A DNA stretch of 64,000 nucleotides, from the NCBI GenBank assembly GCA_023376005.1, contig CM042179.1:17286758-17350757 (forward strand). Direction: 5' to 3'. Numbering within the stretch: position 1 is the first letter of the stretch; every line of letters starts with the position of its first letter. This DNA is from Doryteuthis pealeii (taxonomy: Eukaryota; Mollusca; Cephalopoda; Myopsida; Loliginidae). A program made the position numbers and the translations under genes. The notes below the pieces were generated by a model that did not search any database, had not been told where the DNA came from, and saw only the letters and a program-made list of their open reading frames with translations. Shown piece after piece: positions 11,116 to 22,693 of this stretch.

Positions 11116-13137
11116 TAAATGATAGGGAAGGTGGGTGAGAAATTGTCCGTATGTTTAGATATTCCGTGCTAATTGCATGACATCATGATTATGAAGATAC
11201 ACACATCTTTGTTACTTTTCTTTTTTTTATATTTTTCTGTATATCATAAATCACATACCTGTTTTTTAATTTATAATGCAGGGAAATAAGTATCTATTAA
11301 TACTGGAGATTTGCTTCCGGTTTTGGTCTGTAACAAAAATGATGTCACTGCAAAATCGTCATAACATAGAATAAAATTTATTCTATGTTACTTTGAGTGT
11401 ATTTATTCAATAAATACACTCAAAATTTGAACATGCAACATTAGACAGTCCTCATTGTTTTTTTAAAACAAGTTTTAATAAATACATGACTGGTATTATA
11501 TATCTATATATAGTTTGTTTTTATTTTAATACATATTTAAAGTTTACATTTCAAATTGTTTTTTTTTTAATCCTTTAATGAATTTGATGATTTTACTTAC
11601 TTAGGGTCCCACCCCTCAGGCAATATGTTTCAAAAATTTATTTTACATCACCCAGAGGGCATTTTTTATTTTGTACTAGTTTATTTAATATACTTTATTT
11701 AATATACTTCTAATATTTAAATTTGCACAGGTGATATATTTTCATATAAAATTAACTAAGAAAAATACGTATTTTTAAATATAAAATGCAGAATAAATAT
11801 AAACAAAAATAACTGGAAAAGTTTTTGAGTGATATTAATTTCCCATTTTAATACACCATTGCATAACCCTATTTTGCAGTTAAAGCTGGGAGAATGTTTA
11901 AATAAACCTTAACATTTCTTTTGAAGATAAACTAGACCACTGAAAAACTTTTACATTGTTCTGAATAAATCATTTGCAAGTTACTTTAGTAGTATTTTTA
12001 GGGGGGAGGATGGTTGTTATCTTATAGAAAGATCCAATACAATTCAAGCTCTGTTGTAGCACCAAATAGAACAAAAAATATTCCAGTTCATTGTTCTATT
12101 CCTTTAATCACACACACACACAAAACATGATACATGTACATCTGTACCTTACTGTGAGGATGGTGTTTTTGTTTTTTTAAAATTCTTTTTATCATATATT
12201 CATCTATTAACAATACTTTCTGCATGCCAAAAGTTTCATTTTGTCCAACCAAAAATAATTCCCCAAAACAATTAAGGTTCACAAGATGATGCTCACAAGA
12301 AAATTTCATTTAAGAATCCTAGGACATTTTTTTCCACAGTGTACAAGATTTTAAACCATTCCTCTACAATTTATTACTAATAATTAAACCGATGCTCCAG
12401 CTATTCTACAATCATTTTGGATCTTCTTTCAGGTTATAATTGGATGCATATGATTAAATTTTCTATGAAACAAAAGTTTGAGGGATGATTAGGTTGTTCA
12501 GAAAATAATATTTGATTTTAGAATAAACTTTTATTTTAAACAATTTTATAATCAGTGAAAATATGATCCTCCCTGAACATCTATACATTTCTGCCATTGA
12601 TTAACAAAGTTATTCATGTTTGTAAAATAAAACTTTAAAAGGTTTTTATACCAAGAAATATTTAAAAGTAGTTTCTACTTCTCTTTTAGAAGGGGGTGTT
12701 TTTTGTTTTTGGTGTAAGAAAGTGTCCAGATGTTTGATTCAGAGATCAGGAAAATATGGTGAATGTGTCAAGGTCTCCTATCTCAAATCAGTGAGTTTCT
12801 GTAGTGTCATCCTGTCAATGATCAAACTTGAACTCAAAAAACGAAAAAAAAAAAAAGAAAAAAAGGTAAACCTTTCACTTTTTTTTCATGTTCATGATTA
12901 GGTGCATATCAAATTCTGAAAGAAGTGATTGAAAATTAATCAGGAAACATTTTAATCCTTAGGATTTTTAAAAAATATACAACTATTAAAATAATATGTA
13001 AGAACAGAATTTAAATAGTTTATACTAAAATCAGACTATTTTCTGAATAACCAAATATTCTATTTTAAAGTTTTATTTTACTTTGTATACTTAAAAATTT
13101 ATTTTTTCTTAGTAATTATTAATTTTATATTAAAATA

Positions 13138-14028
13138 GATCACCTGTTTAAATTTAAAATAAATGTAAGCATATAAAGTATATAAAATATTTTTTACACT
13201 TGTTCAAATAATTCTTTCTCTTCACAATGGAAGATTAAAAAGTTACAATTACCAGAACTTTTAAGAGAATATTCAACTTTCTTTCAAAATAGGAGCTTCC
13301 TATAAAACTCAGCAATTACAAAATAAAATTTAATTAAATTCAAATCCTCACTGCAGAATTCTTAATACTGACAGAATCATACATTATCTATAATTATATA
13401 TTTGGATTCTAGATTGTTATAAACCATATTTTTCTTTCTTAAAAATTAACCTTTTTTCCCCTCACATTTTGACAAAGAATTTAGTTCTGAAAATACATCA
13501 TCTGTTTTTAGCTTCCCAAGAAAAGTATTTTGTTTGCAGTTAACGTTTGCAAATCATTAAATTTAAAAATATTTTTTTTCTTTTTTTACACTCTATTACA
13601 AAATTAGGTCTATAATTCTATAAATAATGGAAAATTTTTACCTGTGTTTGAGAAGAGGTGTGCAAATGCTCATAAATAAGAACAGAAATAGGAAGATAAC
13701 ACTAGAGATTGAGAATTCAGTTGACACCAGTGTCAGTATTTTAAATGAGGACAGCAAATATATAAACTTTTGATGACAGATTTAGAAATATATATTTGTT
13801 TACTAATATTTATAGCTGGGTCTGGTTTGGGAATGATGTGAATAATGGTGATAGTGAAAGACCAGTTCAGTTATAGAATAACAAAAAAAAAAAAAAAAAA
13901 AAAAAAAAGAGGCTTTATCATTTATTATGTTTCTTTAAAAATATCCATTAAAAAACAGGGGCAGCAAAATCAAATCTCAAGAAGCTAGTGATTGAGAAGC
14001 TGAAGAGAAGCTTATCATTGGGGTGCTG
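13138..14028. other. AT-rich unique sequence with poly(A) at 13883-13908
   Basis: First sequence not shared with copy A. I see no gene. A 26-base A-run is followed by GAGGC and ordinary sequence, possibly the tail of an unidentified retroelement on the plus strand. Confidence 0.6.
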
Positions 14029-14453
14029 AAAGAAAGTCACTGAATATTTGCATATCACCCGCCAAGAGAAATAGTTATCCTAAGGGTTTAAAGAAAGTCA
14101 CTGAATATTTGCATATCACCCGCCAAGAGAAATAGTTATCCTAAGGGTTTAAAGAAAGTCACTGAATATTTGCATATCACCCGCCAAGAGAAATAGTTAT
14201 CCTAAGGGTTTAAAGAAAGTCACTGAATATTTGCATATCACCCGCCAAGAGAAATAGTTATCCTAAGGGTTTAAAGAAAGTCACTGAATATTTGCATATC
14301 ACCCGCAAGAGAAATAGTTATCCTAAGGGTTTAAAGAAAGTCACTGAATATTGCATATCACCCGCCAAGAGAAATAGTTATCCTAAGGGTTTAAAGAAAG
14401 TCACTGAATATTTGCATATCACCCGCCAAGAGAAATAGTTATCCTAAGGGTTT
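14029..14453. repeat. 61-bp tandem repeat, seven copies
   Basis: Seven head-to-tail units start at 14029, 14090, 14151, 14212, 14273, 14333 and 14393. Five are 61 bp and two are 60 bp, each of those through one missing base (a C in unit 5, a T in unit 6). Otherwise the units are identical. Each except unit 6 contains ATTTGCAT, the reverse complement of the octamer ATGCAAAT bound by POU-domain factors. There is no spacer variation and no cas context, so it is a minisatellite, not CRISPR. Confidence 0.95.
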
Positions 14454-15411
14454 AAAGAAAATCACTATAATTGCTGAGAAACCTCTTTTGAGAACTTAGT
14501 AACCACAGATTTCTTGCTAAACACTTTTTTTTTATCAACCACTAATTTATAACCAGCTTAAATAAGTTTTTTTAATAATAAAGCAGATGTGTATGTTTGT
14601 TAATGACATCCCTTGTTACTTTAACATTTAGTTAACTTGCTTAACCATCATCCAAAGGTCAAAAACATAACAGCTTAGTTCACTGGAATTGGTCAACTTG
14701 GACAAGTGACCATAAAGAAAATGTGTAACTCAGCGGAAGAGAGATTACAACTGGTGATGGTGGTGTAACAACTATTACAATGACAATACAATGGGGCTGG
14801 GGAAATGTATATCACTAAAGAAACAGTGATTTTCCCTTAACTTATTCTGGATGATTATCAATTGTTACCTTTTTATTTGGTCTAAATGGAAGTAGTAGTA
14901 CTTTTTAAAAATTAATTGTTTGTTTCTTTAAGAGAAATGATCCCTTCTTGTTGGCTATACAGCATTATGTTTGGATTAAGATTATCTTTAATGGTATTTC
15001 TTTTTACTTTCATCCCCAAATCTCTTTCATCCTAAATTATTGTAATGAATCCACTTGTCCTCATCTGGTTTTTAAAAAAATAGAATATTTAAAAATGAGT
15101 CCATTAGAATTTTATTTTAAAGCCAACATCAAACATAGACTAACATAAATGATTTTCACTGTTTGATATTTTGACTATTTCCTAGTTCGTACATTGTTGA
15201 TTTTTTTCAATGACTATATTAATTTATTAACATTATTCAACAACAAAAAATTGAAAATCCCTTTTGACATGTTCCAGCATTTAAAGTACCTTTTACACAA
15301 ATTTCTTTCTTTTTAAAGGTTAGATTTTTTAAAATCTTTACTAAAGTAAAAATATAATATAAAAAAATGTTGCTTATTCAATCAATGAACAAAAATACAA
15401 TAATTTTGTCA
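14454..15411. other. AT-rich sequence, no gene seen
   Basis: No conserved coding frame, RNA gene or recognisable repeat apart from short homopolymers. A 66-codon open frame at 14948-15148 has no family features and matches chance expectation. Confidence 0.6.
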
Positions 15412-15415
15412 CAAT

Positions 15416-16464
15416 TGTTGTATATGCAAAAGTCGAAATCTCCCGATTCACTAATACAAGCTACATACACTCGCCAAACGGGACAGATAAAGTCGGAAGT
15501 GCCCTCTATCGTGGCCTGGGACGGAATGACCATTTTGACATATGTCTGCGCATGGGCTCCAAATCGGAGTTCCGCTATGATAGTCAATTCCCAAAATTAA
15601 ATAAAAATAAAAAATTGGTAAATAAAATTCGAATATCATCCAATGAAAGCGATTCCCGGGTAAAGTGAAAACAACTCCAATTGATCCAACTTGGGACCGC
15701 CGATCTCTATAAAACGAACAGCTTTGAAGGGCACCGACAGTCAGAGCTGAAGGCACCATCACGAACGCAGGCACGACGAGCGCTACCTCACAGAAGGACA
15801 CATCAAAGAGCGGTGGGTCACACCCCCAACTTACCCAAACCTGACCTCACCAGGCAGTCAAATCAACAAGTCAACTACCGAACATTTCTACAAGATTCGA
15901 CGATACAAAAATATACTAGCTATCATAACTCGATACGACCAGCGATCGACTTCAAAATAACCGAAACTACAAGATTCTGTCTACAATAGCTAACGACTCT
16001 AAAATACAAGACTCGACTCACCTACCAACACCCATCACTACTCACTGACTTATATTCAAGACAGTGCCTACCACTACACACACAATATTCTGCCTACGAC
16101 AACAACAACAACAACAGACATACCGACTGATACAAACCCCATTCGGGCTACCACAAGTGAACAAACTTATCTACCCCCCAACCCCCAATTCTCTACGATC
16201 ATCAACTTAAGGGGCGAACTTCAGTCCGCGCCTACCTCCACATACACAATATTCTGCCTACGTCACCACCCCAATACCACAGTCAAGCCGGACATTTTAC
16301 GGACTCAATATCCACCCATAACTATAACCAAATTTATCCTGTAATTCTCTTTCTATCCTTTCATTGTTCATGTTGTTTTTCTTAATACAATTTTAAAACT
16401 CAAAATCTGTGTTTTGTTCATTTCCTCATCACCATACGCTCGCATGCAAATACGGTTTATAACA
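15416..16464. mobile_element. Probable solo LTR of a retrotransposon
   Basis: A 1049-bp block, clearly less AT-rich than its flanks, begins TGTTGTATA and ends TTTATAACA, so its ends are TG...CA and imperfectly inverted. Both sides carry CAAT (15412-15415 and 16465-16468), a plausible 4-bp target duplication; a 5-bp ACAAT reading that shortens the 3' end by one base is also possible. A TATAAAA box lies at 15708-15714, about 30 bp upstream of a plausible RNA start. A short internal direct repeat (ACACAATATTCTGCCTACG) lies near 16079 and 16244. No gag or pol lies beside it, so it looks like the product of LTR-LTR recombination. The superfamily is unassigned; Ty3/gypsy is possible. Confidence 0.6.
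15708..15714 (+). promoter_or_regulatory. TATA box inside the putative solo LTR
   Basis: TATAAAA preceded by CTC and followed by CGAACAG, in the GC-richer half of the LTR-like block. Its position would drive transcription rightward, which makes the plus strand the likely sense strand of the parent element. Confidence 0.4.
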
Positions 16465-16479
16465 CAATACAACTAGAAG

Positions 16480-16580
16480 GTATTTAAAAAAAAAAAAAAA
16501 GTTAATCAAAACTAATAACAAAAGTAGAACAAAGTTTTTAGCCAACAAAAGTTAAATGAAAAAAAAAAAAAAAAAATAGA
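16480..16580. repeat. Poly(A) runs
   Basis: Two A-runs (about 16486-16500 and 16560-16576) between the LTR-like block and the next SINE-like element. They may be tails of decayed retrocopies. Confidence 0.6.
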
Positions 16581-16634
16581 TCATGTTAATGGAGATGAAT
16601 ACATAAAAAGTCTTTGTAAATCCAAAAGACTTAC

Positions 16635-16865
16635 AATTAACTTTGAAAATCTGTAAAACTTACTGAGATAAAGCACCCACCTAGGAACCCCAAGGTTCTG
16701 AGCTCAATACCAGCCCTTGACAACTCAATGCACGAGTAGCACAGTTTGGATTTGTGTGATAAAATAGGGGGATTGATGGTAAGTGTGGTGCTCTACCACA
16801 GATGGTCTAATGCTAATGAAAGACTCCCTTGCTGTTCAGTTGATACTGACAATAGTCCACTCAGC
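16635..16865 (+). mobile_element. SINE-like interspersed repeat
   Basis: It begins with a tRNA-like stretch (GAGCTCAATACC resembles a B box) and continues through a 3' body from the GAGTAGCACAG block to the ATACTGACAATAGTCC block. That body recurs in reverse orientation at 41995-42135 with the same block order, which identifies an interspersed family. Confidence 0.55.
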
Positions 16866-18640
16866 CAATTTTACTCTTACTACATTATAAATATAATTCC
16901 TTTGATTTTATTAAAACATTTAACCTTTCTCAAATGTATAAGATCTTTCATAAAAACAAAAATTATCTTAACAATGAATCAAAATTATTTAGGAATATAA
17001 TACAGGTTAACATTAAAAAAATGATTTTGATTATTTCAGATTAATTTTATGCACTTTTATTTACTGAATTTTCAAGAAAATATCTTTTAGTCTTAAATTA
17101 TAGGTTTTTCCATGATTTTACACTAAATGCATTAAAAAAATTATTTTGAGGTGATTTTTATTCATTTTTTGGTATTGAATTAGAAAGTTAATAATTTTAT
17201 GTAACATTTTTCATAAAAATATTCTTGCTTTTTAATTAAAGATTTTTTTGTATAATTTTGCACTATACATATCAATGATTTATTTCAATGACAATTTTTG
17301 TAGTATTTGATAATATTAAAATCCATGTTTAAAACAGAATTTACTTTTTAGTAAATCTTAATATAGTTCATAAGAATATGCAAAAAGAAAAAAAATCTAC
17401 AGCTTGGTGACAAAGAACAGTAATATATAGTTACATTGAAATTTATCATTTGCTAAATATTTATTAAATTTCTTTTTGATTTTGTATTAAAAATCTGATA
17501 TTATGGAAACATAAGTATATTTTTTGTTGTACCAAAACAAATCAATATTTAGAATCAAAACAATTTTTCATGGCTTTAATTTTGCAAACATTTTGATCAG
17601 TTTTTATAAAGTTAATTAGAGTTACATTTTAATCTAGATATTAACTTTAATTTTTAAAGATTTTTTTTTAGATATCAAGTTATGGTCAATACATTTTATG
17701 AACTTTTGTTGCATATTATTTAGAATAAAAACTGCAGTTAATGACTGAACCTGTGAGCTACAAATGAATAATGATTCAGTATCTTCTCATTCAGCCATTG
17801 CAATAAACTTTATTTCAAATAAATAGTCTGAAATAATAAGCAAAAGTGAATATTGTAAAACAGGTTGGGTCACAGGGGATAAACTAATCTCAAGAGAGAC
17901 TTAACAATGTGCAGTATAGAGATAGTCATTTTCCATCATAAGATCAAAGAGAAGAAATGAAAATATGAAAAAAATAATTATGAAGGAATTAATTGAGAGA
18001 TTTGATTGGTTCAGATAAATTAATCCAGGGGAAAGGAGTGAACCAATCAGATAAATTGAGTATAAGATATTCCATTCAAAGATTCTGGGGTGAACTAGAT
18101 AGGAGGTGACTTTAAAAGATAGTGGAACCAGAAAAAGGAATTCATGATCCACTTTATATAAGCTGGACCAGGCACAATTTGATTGGTCAAAGCCAATTGA
18201 GATGGAACTGACACAGAACATCCAGAATGAGATTCTTATTGACTGAGATAACCATTAATCCTATGTCAATGTTTTTCTTAGTTGAGAAATGAATTTAAAT
18301 CAGCTAATCAAGTTAAAACCGAGGGAAACTCTTCATCACAATTACATTTGTTTTATGACTTTGTCCACCACAATTGACAGCACAAGAAATTAAAACAAAT
18401 CACAGAGCAGATGGGTCAAGATAGCAGAGATAATAAGTATTTCCCTTTGTAGGGAGAGGTAACAGTTGATTCAGACAGAAGATACTGAAGAGACATACAC
18501 AAGTAATAGCAACATGTAGAATTTGGAGAAGGAACAACTGATTCACACACAAAGTCTAAAGTTTCAGGTTGATGAAATACAAAAGAACTAAGAAAAGACA
18601 AAGAAGAGTTCTAAAATAGCTCATGTCAAATATTGATTAA
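16866..18640. other. AT-rich intergenic sequence, no gene seen
   Basis: No protein-family signal. The minus-strand open frame at 17901-18221 is hydrophobic but featureless. CCAAT-like motifs at about 18003, 18032 and 18179 occur in both orientations without other promoter signs. Confidence 0.55.
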
Positions 18641-18765
18641 GTAGGGATTTTCATGGAGGATCCAACTCAATAATAATGGATCTGCGAGACTAACTTAAAA
18701 AAAATTCCATTTCTACTCAGGCAACACTGAGTAGCCACTTCTAGTGCTTTATAAAGAGCTTAATA
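18641..18765 (+). mobile_element. Interspersed repeat family R1, fragment
   Basis: It carries the diagnostic blocks GTAGGGATTTT, GGATCCAACTC, TAATAATGGATCTGCGAGAC and the paired CTACTCAGGCAA...TGAGTAGCCACTTCTAG. The same blocks recur on the plus strand at 38730-38988, 39540-39720, 41585-41765 and 60960-61340. It is a non-autonomous element with no coding sequence. The CTACCCAGGC...GGGTAG pair forms a small hairpin. Confidence 0.65.
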
Positions 18766-21700
18766 AGTTTAACAAAAATAACACTAAAAAAGGGAGAAAA
18801 AAATTGACCATCAATCAATAATTGTAGATAGAGGCTTGTAGTAAGTAGATTTAAGGTTATTTACTAAGCTTTGCTTGGTCTGGCACACAGGCCACAAGAA
18901 ATTGTAAAGTAGCTTTAAGGTTTTTAAAATTTGTAAACATACAATTTGATTTGTTGGGGCCACTTTGTAAACTAATGCCCATATAAAGTGGTCCACAAGT
19001 ACTATAATTATGGAAGAATAAATTAATAACTTATTTTTTGTTTATCCGCAATTGTTATGTTTAAGGTGCACAATTTTATAAAAAAAAGAAATGAAAAATA
19101 ATAATTTACAAACATGGTATAACACTAACTAGAAATTCAAAATAAACAGCTGCCTAGGATGTAAGGGTTCAGAAGATCAATGAAATATTGCACCCCACCT
19201 ACAAAAATAATCTTTGCTTTTTTTTTTTGGTTAAAGAATAATAAAATTCAGTATTCAAATTTTCTAAAAGTCTAATTTTTGTAGTGGTTTTAAAAGAAAA
19301 ATTATTTTAACACTATAAATTTTAGCTTTTCTATTAATAATGTTAATCTATTTCTGTATATGAACTTTTTCATAAAGTTTGTTCAGAGATTGAAATCTTT
19401 TCATTCTTTTTGGAGGAGATAACTTTATAAAACATCAAGCTGTTTTTTTGATCCTAGCATAAATTAATAAAGATTAAAAACAAAACAATAGTTGGCTATG
19501 TAATGAAAATACTCAAGAGGTATATAGCTTAGAGTTTGTGATATAAAACAATTAATTTGAACAAATACAAATGCTGCCAACTATTCCATTATTTTGGACT
19601 GCACATCCAATTGTAGCCATATTGAACAATTGATAATGATTGACCATTTTGTAGACAAACAAATAATAAAAGGATTGAATATAAAGTTATCATAAAAGAA
19701 CATTTCTTGGACTTTTCTTGAACAACTTGATCAATTTCAAACTGAAATTCTGTGTGGCAAAGATTATGATAATGGGAATAACATAAAAGGTAAAAAAAAA
19801 AAAATGGTATACAAAAGAGAATTCTGCCTTTTTATATGCCCTGCAATTTAACTCTTTAAATTTACTGCTAGACTTTTTTTCTGGAAATAATGATTTTCTT
19901 CAGTTTGGCTCAACAGATCTATAATCATTTCTTTACATCAACTAAACTTTGGAAAATTCAAGATAGCCTAAGTCCAAATTTAACTGTTAAGCCATTGAGC
20001 AAAATTAGATGTATTTTCCCTGTTTCTTCCATCTATTGTCTATACAACAGAATATGCTGGATTTTAGAGATTAATTCTTTTTTAAATAAATTAATAACAT
20101 TTTAAAATTTGTTCTATTCTGTTTATCTTTATAATTATTAAATCAACAGTAAAAGTGTTTAGTTTGTGATAAGACAATTTTAGCTGTTTCTCTTTCTTCA
20201 TTATTTAATTCCTAAGAAAAGAGAATTTTTGAAAATAAGAATGTTGTAGATTATGTACTTTAAATCTTGTATGTAGTTTAGCCATATTATTTCTCCCAAT
20301 TTCCCATATTTGTTACATTTTGATACTACCGTGTCAAAAATAAGACAAGGTAAAGTTTGTTCATACAATGATTAAAATACTAATAAAATTCAGAGATATT
20401 TTAAGTCAAATTGTATGAAAAATATAATTAATCTTTGCTTTATTTCTTTTGTTATGGTACAATAACAGTAAAATAATTCAAAGAATATTAAGGTCAATAC
20501 TAAGAAAATGCTATTTTACTACCAAAATAATAAAATCAGTGGATTCCATTTCATTCTTGATATAATACTAAAATTTCTTTTTCATTTGTATTTATTTTGA
20601 AGGATTTCAGTTTCTTGAAATACTTGGTGTAAATTTTAGAAAATGGAAAATTTAAAAAAATACTTAAACATTCAAACATATCTAATATATATATATATAT
20701 ATATATGTGTGTGAGCATATTTAGTAGCAATGACTGTCACTGACAATTAAATAATCCCACCACAATCCTCTTCAGCCAATTTCATTTGACAATCTTCCAG
20801 GATTTTTAATATTACTAACCTAGTGTATCTATGGTATTACTCATGTTTGCTTTTTCTACAAAAAAATTGCAGTTTTTAATTAAAGTTGTCATGGTTTTTT
20901 TTGGGGGGGGGGAGTGGGTATAACCATGTCAAAGGTACAAAATAGTCTGGCACCTGCCCTGATAATAGGTCATTTAAAAACACAACAAACTCTTTAGTGT
21001 GATATTATGTTTATTTTATTTGACATATTTTAACTATATTCTTCTATTTCCTCATAATGCAAGTATCTCTTAATTTTTCAAAACATTTCTTTTATTACAA
21101 TAATGTAAAAGATTTCCATTTACTGAAGCATGTTGATTTAAAATCAAATGAATCAAAATTTCACAACTATTGAGGTATTCAATTTAAAGTTCACAATAAT
21201 TGCAATAATCCTAATAAAATCATTATAGAAAATTAAAGTGGATTGTTAATATTAAAACATTTCTCATATTTCAATATCAAAATATTAAGAACCTTTATTA
21301 GATTCTTAAATAAATCTTAATGGAAAACTTTGGTAAAGATTTGAAAAAAATTAAAAATTCATTGTTATTATTAAAATTTGGATATTCAATCTAATTATAT
21401 AAATCTCAAACTTTGTTGACCTTTTGCAAAAACTATTTTCATGAATTTTACATGACAAGTTTTCTCAGTATGTTCACACAAATAAATAATTAAGATCATA
21501 TTAGTTTTTGGATAATCAGTTTATTGTGGATGGTTTTGAGTTCCAGTAAAAACCTTTAACTGCCATTACAAATTCAAATGTGTTTTTTTAGCTGCACATT
21601 AACTATTTTAACTATACAAACAAACAGATTAATTTTTTTCACATAGAAAAATAAACTAATATTACAAAATATGTTAGATTATTAGCACAAGTATAACTAA

Positions 21701-22657
21701 AATTTAAAATATTATCTTATACTAAAAGTATAAAATAATATAAAAAAGAAAAAAGAAAGAAGAGAATAGCTTGGATGAGTTAATATGAGTCATATGACAG
21801 TAATCAATTATAAAATTAGAAAACAGATTTAGCACCAATATTCTTCTTGGAAAGTAATTTTCAAATCTCAATAAAATAAGTTTCAGCAAATAATGATCTG
21901 ATACACTTTATAATCATCATATAATGTTGGCTTTAATGCATTTAACTTAAGTAGATAACATCTCTACCAATGTTAAACTATAAACTGATATATTGAATAT
22001 TTTAGTTTTATTACACAAATATTTACAAGAAAAACATAACATTGCAAGGATAGAAAATTCTTGAATTACTTAATTCCTTTAAAAAATTTCTATTTGTATA
22101 AAATTTTCTATCACCAATTTAAATATTTAAAATTAAATCTCACCCCAAATACTTTCTAAACAAATTATTTATTTACAAATAAATACATTCATATGAAATA
22201 CATTAGGCAGTGTGAGCTAATTTGTTTATGCACAACTTGATAGGTAGAATACATATTTAAAAAAAAAAAAAAAAAATTAACGTACATGCTTCTAGCCAGA
22301 TAAAATATAGAAAAAAATTATCTACAAAGTTAGAAAATAAATTTTTAGACATACGTCTTTAACTAAGTTTTATTCTAAAGTTAGCTCAATAAAGAATACT
22401 AGATACATTGATATAATGCTGATTACTTACCTTATTTGAATTATAAAATATACAACTGTTAAAAAATTCTACTATAAACATGAAGTAAAATAATCACATT
22501 TAATTTTCTTTTTTACTTACAAAATGAAGTAACTTGTTATAAATACAATACTAAAATTGCTTTATTTTACTATGCGATTGTATCAAAACTGAATTGTTTA
22601 GTTTTAGTCATAAATACAATTTTTATAGATTTACGAAATACTTTATATTAAATTATA

Positions 22658-22693
<36 letters not shown>

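Larger units (their letters stand above)
8380..11170 (+). mobile_element. RTE-clade LINE, copy B, disrupted
   Basis: Same element as 1650-4440, with RT fragments at 9774-10061 and 10199-10591, the YADD at 10480-10491 and the C-terminal domain at 10678-11115. Much of the nucleotide sequence is identical to copy A, including third codon positions. Two old insertions would not agree this closely, so I treat it as the same locus assembled twice. Frameshifts fall at different homopolymers from those in copy A. Confidence 0.85.
6501..13137. repeat. Duplicated segment, copy B (begins at assembly gap)
   Basis: Second copy of the 1-6400 block. From about 7400 to 13137 it is close to identical to copy A. 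From 6501 to about 7400 it becomes progressively noisier, with many one- and two-base insertions, and before about 6700 the match is hard to follow. After 13137 the sequence continues into unique DNA, where copy A ended. Confidence 0.85.

Noticed and set aside
14029..14453. Regular repeat array resembling CRISPR
   Set aside because: Units are contiguous and identical with no variable spacers, in a eukaryotic context.
15681..15989. 102-codon frame in the GC-richer block
   Set aside because: It lies inside the putative LTR and has low-complexity Thr/Gln/Arg composition. It is explained by the block's composition.
17901..18221. 106-codon minus-strand frame
   Set aside because: Hydrophobic, with no motif, splice context or codon bias different from the flanks. 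A chance open frame.
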